Below are positions 17,777 through 27,528 of a DNA stretch of 64,000 nt, piece after piece. The notes beneath the pieces were generated by a model. It ran no database searches. It was not told the origin of the DNA and worked only from the letters and a program-made list of their open reading frames with translations. The DNA is from Gammaproteobacteria bacterium (lineage in GTDB: Bacteria > Pseudomonadota > Gammaproteobacteria > Pseudomonadales > Pseudohongiellaceae). Numbering within the stretch: the stretch's first letter is position 1; every line of letters begins with the position of its first letter. The position numbers and the translations under genes are program-made. The stretch lies in the NCBI GenBank assembly GCA_009692305.1, contig SHZK01000007.1, positions 1 through 64,000 on the forward strand. Direction: 5' to 3'.

Positions 17777-19372
17777 GTGGCAATTGAAACAATTAAAGTA
17801 CCCGATATTGGTGATGCCAAAGAAGTCGAAGTAATTGAGTTGCTCGTGTCGGTCGGTCAGTCCGTTGCCGAAAATGACTCGTTGCTGGTATTGGAAAGCG
17901 ACAAGGCCGCCATGGAAATTCCGGCGCCTATGGCGGGTGTAGTGAAGAGTATTCTGGTTAATCTCGGTGACCAGGTGACAACCGGCAGTGAAATGCTGAC
18001 GCTTGAAATTGCGGATGTAACTGCTGCAGCAAAAGCGTTGCCAGCAAAGCCGGCAACCGTTGCCGCCGCCCAGCCTGCGGCCAAGGCGGCTGAAAAGAGT
18101 ATCGCGCCCGCATCTGCCCCAGCGCCCGCAGCGCAAGCAGCAGCTGCACAGACCATTGCTGTGCCTGATCTCGGTACCGATGATGAGGTTGAAGTCATTG
18201 AAGTGCATGTTCAGGCCGGCGATAAAGTTGCCCTTGAAGACGCACTCCTCACACTCGAATCAGACAAAGCCGCTATGGATGTGCCGGCGCCTCAGGCTGG
18301 CACCATAGAATCAATATTAGTAAAAGTAGGCGACAAGGTTAAAACTGGAACACCTTTCGCGAAGCTTATCGGTGCCGGAACGACAGCATCTGCCGCGCCG
18401 GCACCTGTTGCGGCTCCAGCAACAGCCGCGTCAGTGAATGCGCCAGCAGCCACTGCGATGGTCCCGAAAAATTCGGTGCGGCCATATGCCGGACCTGCTG
18501 TGCGCAAACTCGCGAGAGAATTGGGAGTAACACTTGGCGAGGTCAAAGGCACGGGGGCCAAATCCAGAATATTGAAAGAGGATATTCACGAATTCGTGAG
18601 GGCGCGAATCAATGCACCTGCAGGCAGTAACACTGCAACAATCGCTGCAATCCCTGACATTGATTTCAGCCAGTTTGGTGATATTGAACAAGTGCCGCGT
18701 TCCAAGCTGCAGCGCCTGACCGCCATCAATATGCATCGCAGCTGGACTGCTGTGCCGCAAGTGGCCCAGTTTAACGAAGCCGATGTTACTGATCTGGAAG
18801 AATTCCGGGAGAGCTTGAAGCTTGAAGCTGAGCGCAGGGGTACCAAGCTCACTTTCATGCCGTTTCTGCTGAAGGCTTGCGCCAGAACCCTGCGGGAATA
18901 CCCGCAGTTCAATGTGTCTCTACACTCATCTGGTGACTATGTAATTCAGAAAAAATACGTGCATATCGGCGTGGCTGTCGCGACTGAGGCCGGATTGGTA
19001 GTACCTGTTATCAGAAACGTCGATCAGAAATCAATCTGGCAATTAGGCGATGAAGCTGCCGAGCTAGCAGACAAGGCGAAGCAACGCAAATTGAAGCCGG
19101 AAGACATGCAGGGCGCATGTTTCACAATTTCCAGTTTAGGAGCCATTGGTGGCACTGGATTTATTCCAATCGTGAACGCACCTGAAGTAGCCATACTTGG
19201 TGTCGGCAAAACGCAGATCAAGCCGGTATACATAGACGGGCAATTCGTACCGCGCAAAATGCTGCCATTCACATTGTCCTATGATCACAAGGCAGTAAAC
19301 GGTGTAGACGGTGGTTTGTTTGCTACATACCTGGCAAAACTGCTCGCTGATATAAGGCACCTGGCCCTCTAG
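17777..19372 (+). CDS. aceF: Pyruvate dehydrogenase E2, dihydrolipoyl acetyltransferase
   Basis: The 531-residue core subunit starts at GTG behind AGGAG. It has two lipoyl domains, each with the lipoylated lysine in LESDKAAM (about residues 42 and 163), joined by Ala/Pro-rich linkers, then a peripheral E1/E3-binding domain (VRPYAGPAVRKLARELGV) and the acetyltransferase domain ending with the catalytic SYDHKAVNGVDGG. No E3 (lpd) gene follows, so it must come from elsewhere. LipA and LipB at 58-59 kb supply its cofactor. Its stop overlaps the convergent ABC gene in a shared CTAG. Confidence 0.97.
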   Translation: MAIETIKVPDIGDAKEVEVIELLVSVGQSVAENDSLLVLESDKAAMEIPAPMAGVVKSILVNLGDQVTTGSEMLTLEIADVTAAAKALPAKPATVAAAQPAAKAAEKSIAPASAPAPAAQAAAAQTIAVPDLGTDDEVEVIEVHVQAGDKVALEDALLTLESDKAAMDVPAPQAGTIESILVKVGDKVKTGTPFAKLIGAGTTASAAPAPVAAPATAASVNAPAATAMVPKNSVRPYAGPAVRKLARELGVTLGEVKGTGAKSRILKEDIHEFVRARINAPAGSNTATIAAIPDIDFSQFGDIEQVPRSKLQRLTAINMHRSWTAVPQVAQFNEADVTDLEEFRESLKLEAERRGTKLTFMPFLLKACARTLREYPQFNVSLHSSGDYVIQKKYVHIGVAVATEAGLVVPVIRNVDQKSIWQLGDEAAELADKAKQRKLKPEDMQGACFTISSLGAIGGTGFIPIVNAPEVAILGVGKTQIKPVYIDGQFVPRKMLPFTLSYDHKAVNGVDGGLFATYLAKLLADIRHLAL

Positions 19373-20181
19373 ATCAGCGCCTGGCTGCCACTGGCCGAGC
19401 CAGGCTCTGTTGGTAATGCAGGGTAATATAAGTGCATATTTCCTGCAGTCAGTTTGCGCATTTCGCAATCATAAGCCGCGGACAGCGCAGTCTCAGTCAG
19501 CACCTCATCCTGCTTGCCGAACACAACATTGCCATCTCCCAACAACAGAATAAATCGATCGCAGAAGCGTGCGGCGAGATTGATGTCGTGGGTGGCCATC
19601 AACACACAGGCAGACTGTTGGTGAAGTTGTTGTTCCAGAGCGGACAGCAATTTTACCTGGAAGGCAAGATCAAGATGGTTGCTCGGTTCATCCAGCAAGT
19701 ACACGGTAGGTGCTTGCGCAAGCAACATAGCCAGGGCCACGCGCTGCTTCTCTCCACCGGAAAGGGTATCTATCTGTCGCTGCGCGAATGCCTCCAGATC
19801 AAGACTGCGCAATGCAGCTTGCGCAAATTCCATGTCGCGTGGATGGTCCAGTAACAGCGAATGCGCGTGCGGATGTCGACCTATTAGTACGGTTTCCAAC
19901 ACCGTGCTTGGCATGGCATGCATGCCTTCCTGGAATAGTATCCCGAGATATTTGGCGAGTTCCTGCCGTTTGGTATTTCGCAAGGATTTATTATTCACCA
20001 GAATCTCGCCGGCGCTGGGTTGGTGCAATGCCAGCAGCGAATGCAGCAGCGTTGTCTTGCCAACACCATTCTTGCCAAGTAATGCCCAGCGCTCATTTGG
20101 ATTGATCGTCAGGCTTAAATCTCGACACACGGTCTTGTTGCCGATTTCAATGGTGAGGGAACGCAATTCAAGACAAGACAT
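19369..20181 (-). CDS. FecE/BtuD-type ABC transporter ATP-binding protein
   Basis: The 270-residue ATPase has Walker A GKNGVGKTTLL (about 35-45), Q-loop region YLGILFQEGM, signature LSGGEKQR, Walker B TVYLLDEPSNHLD and switch His in ATHDINLAARFCD. These match the importer subfamily for iron-siderophore, haem or vitamin B12. It follows the permease gene by 2 bases. The cargo cannot be told because no binding protein or TonB-dependent receptor is encoded near. Confidence 0.9.
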   Translation of the reverse strand: MSCLELRSLTIEIGNKTVCRDLSLTINPNERWALLGKNGVGKTTLLHSLLALHQPSAGEILVNNKSLRNTKRQELAKYLGILFQEGMHAMPSTVLETVLIGRHPHAHSLLLDHPRDMEFAQAALRSLDLEAFAQRQIDTLSGGEKQRVALAMLLAQAPTVYLLDEPSNHLDLAFQVKLLSALEQQLHQQSACVLMATHDINLAARFCDRFILLLGDGNVVFGKQDEVLTETALSAAYDCEMRKLTAGNMHLYYPALPTEPGSASGSQALI

Positions 20182-20183
20182 GG

Positions 20184-21164
20184 CTATTTTCTGATGGTGC
20201 TACGAAGAATGATCAGGAATGCAGGAACGCCAATAATTGCAGTCACTACACCTACTGGTAATTGTTGCGGGGCCACCGCAGTTCTTGCGATGCTGTCTGC
20301 GATAACGAGAAAGCTTCCGCCCAGCAGAGCGGAACCAGGAATCAGTATGCGATGGTCCCTTGCGCCTAACAACCTCAACATGTGTGGTACTACCAGACCT
20401 ACGAATCCTACTGATCCAGCTATTGTAACTGCGGTTGCGGTCAGCAGCGATGCAGAAAAGTACAGTGCAATGCGCAATGAATTTATCTCTATTCCGAGGC
20501 CAGTGGCTACCAGTTCGCCCCGAATCAGTACATTGAGCGAACGACTGGCAAGTAACCCGAACACGATACCGGCAATTAACAAGAGATAGTGGCCACCGCC
20601 AACGCTGCTCTGGCTCAGATCTCCCATCAACCAGAACAACATGCTTTGCACGTTGTTGGTTGAACTGGTGGTGAGCAAGATGTTTATCACCGCGCCCCAA
20701 CCGGCAGAAATGACGACACCGGTTAGCAGTAAACGAGTAACGGACCAGCGCCCAAATTTGTTGGCAATACCGAATACCAGCAGCACCGAGACCAGTGCGC
20801 CGACGAAGGCAGTGCTCGATAACCACCAGCCACCTAGTCCAAATAATATGGCAGCCAGAGCGCCAACAGCAGCACCGCCTGATATTCCCAGTATATAAGG
20901 ATCGGCCAGCGGGTTTCGCAACAGCACCTGCATGATGACGCCAGCGAGCGCCAGCATGCCGCCAGTGGTGAATGCAGCGAGTGTGCGCGGCAGACGAATT
21001 TCGCGCAGCACCTGTCCGGACAATGTATCACTGGGTTGCAGCAATTCATTTATGAGTTCAGGAAATGGTAGCTCGACGCTGCCACTCAAGAGTGACAAAA
21101 GGATGCTCACCAATGCGAGCATCACCAGTGCTGTTAACAGTAAATAGTACCTAGAGGCTATCAA
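20184..21164 (-). CDS. FecCD-family ABC transporter permease
   Basis: The 326-residue inner-membrane protein has about nine or ten hydrophobic spans and family motifs: LREIRLPRTLAAFTTGGMLA, GVIMQVLLRNPLADPYILGIS, and the ATPase-contact GLVVPHMLRLLGARDHR. BtuC/FecD-like proteins carry metal chelates through the inner membrane. It is the first gene of a two-gene unit. The region upstream (21165-21449) has no riboswitch or Fur box that I can recognise. Confidence 0.92.
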   Translation of the reverse strand: MIASRYYLLLTALVMLALVSILLSLLSGSVELPFPELINELLQPSDTLSGQVLREIRLPRTLAAFTTGGMLALAGVIMQVLLRNPLADPYILGISGGAAVGALAAILFGLGGWWLSSTAFVGALVSVLLVFGIANKFGRWSVTRLLLTGVVISAGWGAVINILLTTSSTNNVQSMLFWLMGDLSQSSVGGGHYLLLIAGIVFGLLASRSLNVLIRGELVATGLGIEINSLRIALYFSASLLTATAVTIAGSVGFVGLVVPHMLRLLGARDHRILIPGSALLGGSFLVIADSIARTAVAPQQLPVGVVTAIIGVPAFLIILRSTIRK

Positions 21165-21449
21165 TGCTCGTCTCTTGCGATTTTGCTAACAAAGTTTGCT
21201 GATTCGCTAGCGCACGAATCGGTGGAAATTTCGGGGCACAGCCCATTGCAGGTGATTTATACGACGTGGGCAATTAAATGTCGAAAGCTTTCTGGCGACT
21301 TTGCCGATTGGTGGTTGCTCTACAGTCTGGGCTGACAAATGCAATTGGAGCCCGCTGCATACTGCTTAAGTTAATCAACAGGTGGTGCTAGACTTCATTC
21401 ATGGGGCAGATCAGAACTGTTGGGGCAATCCGAAGGGGAGAACGCACTA

Positions 21450-21935
21450 ATGCCGTCGTTTGATGTAGTGTCAGAAGTAGATATGCATGAAGTCAACAAT
21501 GCAATTGATCAGGCAAGCCGGGAAGTGGGCACGCGCTTCGATTTCAAAGGTATCGATGCCAGCTTTTCGTTGAGTGAAAACTCCGAAATAGTGGCTATTG
21601 CGCAAGTGGATTTCCAGATACGGCAAATGCTGGAAATTCTCCGGGCCAAGCTGGTCAAGCGTGGGGTTGATGTAAAGAGCCTCGAGGAAGGTGAGATCCA
21701 GCTGAGTGGTCAAAAAGCCACGATGCATGTAAAAGTGCAGCAGGGTATCGAATCAGAATTGGCGCGCAAGATCGTCAAGCTGGTGAAAGAGTCAAAGATC
21801 AAGGTGCAAACTGCGATTCAGGGAGAGAAACTGCGGGTTAACGGGAAAAATCGGGATGATCTTCAGCAAGTAATCGCCTTGTTACGGGAAGCGAATCTCG
21901 GCGTGCCACTGCAATACAATAATTTTCGCGACTAG
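21450..21935 (+). CDS. yajQ: YajQ-family nucleotide-binding protein
   Basis: The 161-residue protein starts at the ATG at 21450 behind GGGGAG. It has the family's start MPSFDVVSEVDMHEVNNAID, then TRFDFKGIDASF, and ends with VPLQYNNFRD. YajQ proteins fold as two ferredoxin-like domains and bind nucleotides; in Xanthomonas a homologue binds cyclic-di-GMP and modulates a transcription regulator. Whether this one does is not known. Confidence 0.93.
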   Translation: MPSFDVVSEVDMHEVNNAIDQASREVGTRFDFKGIDASFSLSENSEIVAIAQVDFQIRQMLEILRAKLVKRGVDVKSLEEGEIQLSGQKATMHVKVQQGIESELARKIVKLVKESKIKVQTAIQGEKLRVNGKNRDDLQQVIALLREANLGVPLQYNNFRD

Positions 21936-21942
21936 TTGCCTC

Positions 21943-21972
21943 GCCATCTTTTACAGGGCCATCTTTTACAGG
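21943..21972 (+). repeat. Perfect 15-bp tandem duplication at the ampG-like start site
   Basis: GCCATCTTTTACAGG occurs twice back to back (21943-21957 and 21958-21972), directly ahead of the ATG at 21980. Each copy carries the AGG of the ribosome site, so the second one lies at the right spacing. This looks like a recent replication slippage event that could alter translation. Confidence 0.9.
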
Positions 21973-21979
21973 ACCACCT

Positions 21980-23302
21980 ATGTCGGCAGTTGAAAGCAGA
22001 GCACAACACGGATGGAGCGCCTGGCTGCCCAAGAGTGTCCAGCCTTATGTTGAAGCGGCGCCCTTGGCCGCATTTTTTCTGGGCTTGTCTTCAGGTTTTC
22101 CATTCGCCCTGATCGGGGCAACTTTGACTACACGTTTGGCGCAAGATGGCATCACGAAAAGTGCAGTCACGGCGTTCGCCTTAACCTTTCTCGCCTATAA
22201 TTTTAAATTTTTGTGGGCGCCGCTCGTCGATAACTTTAAGTTGCCCTTTATAGGACGTTTTGGGCAGCGCCGTTCCTGGCTTTGGTGCATCAGTGTGCTG
22301 GTGATTCTGGCGGTTACATTTCTGGGCGTGGCTGATCCTAATCAGGCCTTGCTCACGGTAGCCATCGCTGCCATCACGCTGGGGATTGCTGGTGCTACCC
22401 TGGATATCATTATCGATGCGTATCGCATTGAACTATTAGAGCCGCACCAGCTCGGCGCGGGCTCAGGCATGTCGCAATATGGCTGGCGCATTGGGTCAGC
22501 AGCAACGGGAGCACTGGCCTTGCTTATGGCCAGCAGCTTTGGCTGGTCGGTCGGCTATATCACTTGTTCGGTATTTGCCATGCCGGCAATTCTCGTTGGA
22601 GTGTTCATGGGAGAACCCAAGCGACATCTTGAACCGGTCGCGATTAAAGGCGTGCTAAATGTCCTCGTGGAATATTTCAGTCCGCTGCTTGAATTTGTAA
22701 AGCGCAAGGGTGCCTGGGTGCTGCTGTTTTTCATACTAATTCACAAGGTTGGTGACACGTTGGCGAATCTCACCCTGCGGCTGCTGTTTAACGATTTAGG
22801 TTTCAGTAATGAAGAAATTGCGTTTTACGATGTTGGCTTCGGGTTTGTAGCTTTTCTCGCCGGTATATTTGTTGGCGGTATTTTGTATACGCGTATGGGC
22901 TTGAAGCACGCGGTCTTGATCAGTTTGATTCTAATGGCGGTTTCCAATTTCGGGTTTGCTGCATTGGCGTTAGTGGGGCATACGAATTGGGGCATGGCGG
23001 CAGTGATTGGTTTTGAGAATTTCGCCAGTGGCATAGGCGGTGTAACCGTAGTGGCATACATGTCAGCGCTGTGTAACTTGCGCTTTACGGCGACGCAATA
23101 TGCCTTGTTGTCGGCGTTAGCCAGTATCGCGGGCAGATTTCTTACTGGAACCATGGCGGGCGGGCTGATTGAGGCGATGGGCTATGTTAATTTTTATTTA
23201 CTCACCACAGTCATCGCATTTCCTGGCGTCTTTCTCTTTTGGTATATGATTCGCAGCGGTCTGGCGGATGTTTCCCTCGGCAGTGCCGCGAGGAAAAAAT
23301 AG
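21980..23302 (+). CDS. AmpG-like muropeptide permease, major facilitator
   Basis: The 440-residue protein has about 12 transmembrane segments and AmpG hallmarks: FFLGLSSGFPFALIGATL, NFKFLWAPLVDNFKLPFIGR, GQRRSWL and IIIDAYRIELL. AmpG imports anhydromuropeptides released from the cell wall; its products would feed AmpD (13.1 kb). Not clustered with ampD here, which is common. It starts at an ATG with AGGA upstream, within a tandem duplication. A different substrate is possible within the same family. Confidence 0.8.
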   Translation: MSAVESRAQHGWSAWLPKSVQPYVEAAPLAAFFLGLSSGFPFALIGATLTTRLAQDGITKSAVTAFALTFLAYNFKFLWAPLVDNFKLPFIGRFGQRRSWLWCISVLVILAVTFLGVADPNQALLTVAIAAITLGIAGATLDIIIDAYRIELLEPHQLGAGSGMSQYGWRIGSAATGALALLMASSFGWSVGYITCSVFAMPAILVGVFMGEPKRHLEPVAIKGVLNVLVEYFSPLLEFVKRKGAWVLLFFILIHKVGDTLANLTLRLLFNDLGFSNEEIAFYDVGFGFVAFLAGIFVGGILYTRMGLKHAVLISLILMAVSNFGFAALALVGHTNWGMAAVIGFENFASGIGGVTVVAYMSALCNLRFTATQYALLSALASIAGRFLTGTMAGGLIEAMGYVNFYLLTTVIAFPGVFLFWYMIRSGLADVSLGSAARKK

Positions 23303-23329
23303 CGCAGCGAAAGCTTAGAAGCTGGATTT

Positions 23330-23656
23330 TTACCGCGATTCGTCTCCCGCCTGGGTTGGCAACCAACCGTATTTTTTCAGCGAGAAGCGGCCATTTATGA
23401 ACACGATGTCTTCCGCTTCGAGCCGTGATTTTTGTGTTTGATACTGAATACTGTCACGGGGGAAAGACAGTCTGCCCTGTGCATTAACAACGCGAAACCA
23501 CGGCAGTTTTGTACCGGCCGGCAAATTTTTCAGCACATAGCCTACATAGCGACCGTAGCCGGGCAGATCAGCCAGTTTTGCAACCTGACCGTAACTCAGC
23601 GCCTTGCCTGCGGGTATACGGTAAATTACCTGCCAGATTTTTTCCTGATTAGTCAT
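23330..23656 (-). CDS. Alkyltransferase-like (ATL) DNA repair protein
   Basis: The 108-residue product has the DNA-binding fold of O6-alkylguanine alkyltransferases but Trp replaces the acceptor Cys: PWFRV at 52-56 where transferases have PCHRV. The arginine-finger helix (GYGRYVGYVLKNLP) is kept. ATL proteins cannot transfer the alkyl group; they flip and flag alkylated guanine for nucleotide excision repair. The usual ATL motif is PWHRV, so Phe at the second position is a further departure. Confidence 0.88.
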   Translation of the reverse strand: MTNQEKIWQVIYRIPAGKALSYGQVAKLADLPGYGRYVGYVLKNLPAGTKLPWFRVVNAQGRLSFPRDSIQYQTQKSRLEAEDIVFINGRFSLKKYGWLPTQAGDESR

Positions 23657-23773
23657 CTGCCGGTCTTGGCCTGTGCGCAGGCAAGGAAGTAGGTCGCGGT
23701 ATCATGATAAAGTGGTCCCTCGCGGCGTCATGCCAGATTTTTGCTGCAGTATAAAATAGTACAGGAATTACCC

Positions 23774-24283
23774 ATGCGTTTGCTCGCTCTCTGCTTTATC
23801 GTGGTGCCACTAACCGAGATGATGCTGTTGTTTGCGGTTAGCGATCGCATCGGGGCTTGGGCTACGCTGGCATTGGTGGTGGCCACGGCCATCATTGGCG
23901 TGCAAATTCTCAGGCGGCAAGGACTGGCTACGCTGTTGCGTGCGAACCAGCAGCTGCAGACCGGAGCATTGCCTGCTCAGGAAATACTCGAGGGTATGTT
24001 ACTGGCAGCTGCGGGTGCGTTATTACTGACACCTGGATTCATTACCGATACCATCGGCTTCCTGCTGCTCACTGGCCCAATTCGGCGCCCCTTGGCCGGT
24101 CGCTTGCTGCGCTCCGGTTTGGTAGCGGCAATGGGCGGCAGGGATGCGGGCAGCTACCGGCAGCACCATTCTGGCTCTGCCGCCGGCAGTGGTACTGTGG
24201 TTGACGCAGAGTACACTCAGGAGACTGTTGCAGAGTTCTCGAAAAATACCGTAGAAGATTCGGATAATCGAAATAATATCTAA
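23774..24283 (+). CDS. fxsA: FxsA-family membrane protein
   Basis: The 169-residue product begins at the ATG at 23774 (AGGA upstream). Hydrophobic spans cover 3-22, 24-43 and 74-100. Family motifs are VVPLTEMMLLFAVSDRIG, RRQGLATLLRANQQLQ and LLLTPGFITDTIGFLLL. E. coli FxsA affects exclusion of phage T7 by plasmid F; its normal role is unknown. As is often the case, it is just upstream of groES-groEL. The C-terminal 40 residues are hydrophilic. Confidence 0.9.
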   Translation: MRLLALCFIVVPLTEMMLLFAVSDRIGAWATLALVVATAIIGVQILRRQGLATLLRANQQLQTGALPAQEILEGMLLAAAGALLLTPGFITDTIGFLLLTGPIRRPLAGRLLRSGLVAAMGGRDAGSYRQHHSGSAAGSGTVVDAEYTQETVAEFSKNTVEDSDNRNNI

Positions 24284-24351
24284 TTAAAACAATATGTTAT
24301 ATCTCATTAGAGGTTATCCCCAATTTAAAGCAAGGAATTCACCAGTCGCCA

Positions 24352-24378
24352 TTGAATTTTCAGCACGTAGCCCCATTA
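24352..24378 (+). promoter_or_regulatory. Heat-shock (sigma-32) promoter of groES-groEL
   Basis: TTGAAT (24352-24357), 13 bases, then CCCCATTA (24371-24378). This matches the sigma-32 consensus (TTGAAA and CCCCATnT) closely. Transcription would begin near 24385, giving a leader of about 140 bases ahead of groES. No CIRCE element (HrcA site) is seen. Confidence 0.85.
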
Positions 24379-24445
24379 AGGTTACAACGACTAACTATGC
24401 TGTGGTGGTCGAATATTAGCAGCCCAGCTTCAGATTGGTGTAGAT

Positions 24446-24480
24446 GACCAACCCAACTTAGCGGGCTGGTCGTTTTTGTT
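24446..24480 (+). terminator. Terminator-like hairpin inside the groES leader
   Basis: GACCAACCC (24446-24454) pairs with GGGCTGGTC (24463-24471), one mismatch, 8-base loop, then GTTTTTGTT. It sits downstream of the sigma-32 promoter and upstream of groES, so it would lie in the leader RNA. It may end fxsA transcripts, act as an attenuator, or form the 3' end of a short RNA of about 90 bases. Confidence 0.7.
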
Positions 24481-24526
24481 AGTTCAGTTCTATTAATCAT
24501 ACTGTTTGATTCAGGAGTGTTTAGTA

Positions 24527-24853
24527 ATGAAGATCCGGCCTTTACAAGATCGTGTCGTAGTACGACGCATGGAAGAAGAAACAACTACTGCAGGAGGCAT
24601 AGTGCTGCCAGGTTCGGCCTCGGAAAAACCAGCGCAAGGTGAAGTGATTGCAGTAGGCCCAGGCAAGCGTCTGGAGAGCGGCAAACACCAACCGGTTGAT
24701 CTCAACGTTGGAGATATTGTTGTATTTGGCAAGTATTCCAGCAATACCATCAAAATAGATAAAGAAGAATTTCTGATCATGAATGAAAGCGAAATCTTCG
24801 GTGTCATCGAAGGTAAAGCCAACGCTAAAGCCAAGGCTAAAGCCAAGAAATAA
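24527..24853 (+). CDS. groES: Co-chaperonin GroES
   Basis: The 108-residue lid protein of the chaperonin starts behind AGGAG. The family start [14 protein letters not shown], mobile loop [16 protein letters not shown], and VIAVGPGKR are present. It caps the GroEL folding chamber. Odd feature: after the normal end (EIFGVIEGK) there are about 11 extra residues, [11 protein letters not shown], encoded by a short repeat of AAAGCCAA-like units. A sigma-32 promoter lies upstream and groEL starts 97 bases downstream. Confidence 0.97.
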   Translation: MKIRPLQDRVVVRRMEEETTTAGGIVLPGSASEKPAQGEVIAVGPGKRLESGKHQPVDLNVGDIVVFGKYSSNTIKIDKEEFLIMNESEIFGVIEGKANAKAKAKAKK

Positions 24854-24946
24854 TTGCGACTAACCTCTCTTTAGAATTTGGTTTCATGTGAATTCCTTAA
24901 AATGTGAATTCGATAAAATAGTACAACAGACAATATAGGAATATAG

Positions 24947-26587
<1,641 letters not shown>

Positions 26588-26631
26588 CCAGCGATTCCCA
26601 GGAATCTGACGCTCCGCTGTTTCGAGCGCAC

Positions 26632-26667
26632 AAAAAAAGGCAGGACCAGTTTGTCCTGCCTTTTTTT
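26632..26667. terminator. Rho-independent terminator after groEL
   Basis: AAAAAAA then GGCAGGAC (26639-26646), loop of six, GTCCTGCC (26653-26660), then TTTTTTT. The structure is symmetric, so it can also end the convergent membrane-protein gene at 26683. Confidence 0.95.
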
Positions 26668-26682
26668 ATACCGCATTAATTA

Positions 26683-27357
26683 TTACAGAAATTCGGCGAT
26701 TACCAGCAATGCTGCTGCCAGACCGATACCGCAGTGAATGACACCCACGACGCTGGCCATAGGGCCTACCTTACCTTTAATAGCGTTAATTTCGAGGCCA
26801 GCAATAATGACCAGAGTCAGGATAACTGCGAGCATGCTGACACCATCATCGGCAGACATTGGCAAGCGGCCGGTGCCGGTCAAATGGGCGGATGCGCCCA
26901 TGAAGAACAGCATGGGTAATGAGAACAGGGCGTTGCTGCGCGAGGCAAGACCGGCTCCAGCCAAGGCTTTGGCTGCTTCAGGCAGGGCCTGATCACCGCC
27001 CAGAACTTGCGCATTGGAGGCAATTACGATTTGTTGCTTCGGCCAAATGATCAGCCAGACGTTCAGGAACATCAAAGTACCAAGCAGCATGCCGATAATA
27101 AGATAGAAGTTGATGGCGCTGCCAAGGAAACCAGCTAGTGCCAGGCCAGTCAAGAAAGTGACCAATGCGCCATAGCGGAACCACCAGAGTGCGCGCGGTA
27201 CCAATTTGGAGATTGCTGCAGACTTCGTGCCAGCATCAGTTTCCTTGAAGAACTCAGTTTGGACAAAGTTAAAGTAGTAAAGCATGCCGATCCAGATGAC
27301 GCCGGCGAAAAAATGCATCCAGCGAAACAAGTAAGCGATTAGATTTTCCAATTCCAT
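26683..27357 (-). CDS. PuuD-like (urate hydroxylase N-terminal family) membrane protein
   Basis: Starting from the ATG at 27357, 224 residues with about six or seven transmembrane helices. The N-terminus ENLIAYLFRWMHFFAGVIWI then GMLYYFNFVQ and LVPRALWWFRYGALVTFLTG match the membrane domain of PuuD-type urate oxidases (Urate_ox_N). Known PuuD enzymes carry a C-terminal cytochrome c domain; this one does not. No purine catabolism genes are in the window, so urate as substrate is doubtful. Conserved His (HFF and later) may bind haem. Confidence 0.7.
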   Translation of the reverse strand: MELENLIAYLFRWMHFFAGVIWIGMLYYFNFVQTEFFKETDAGTKSAAISKLVPRALWWFRYGALVTFLTGLALAGFLGSAINFYLIIGMLLGTLMFLNVWLIIWPKQQIVIASNAQVLGGDQALPEAAKALAGAGLASRSNALFSLPMLFFMGASAHLTGTGRLPMSADDGVSMLAVILTLVIIAGLEINAIKGKVGPMASVVGVIHCGIGLAAALLVIAEFL

Positions 27358-27528
27358 AGTATGAGCCTCTGAGCTTATGGTTTTGTTGATTGAGGTACTC
27401 GCCAGCCAGTACTCCATTACATGAAATCAGGCCAGCTCAGCTGCGGTAAGCTTACCACTGGGCCATTAGAATCGCCATGCACAGCAGGAGTTGGCGCCAT
27501 AGACGTATTTCCAGGATAATGACCGCAT

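Noticed and set aside
21165..21449. Cobalamin riboswitch ahead of the FecCD permease
   Set aside because: Read on the minus strand, the conserved B12-box and GGGAA-type core are not seen.
24284..24526. CIRCE operator or reverse-strand gene in the groE leader
   Set aside because: No TTAGCACTC/GAGTGCTAA pair; the 74-codon reverse frame has no ribosome site or recognisable content and contains the promoter and hairpin.
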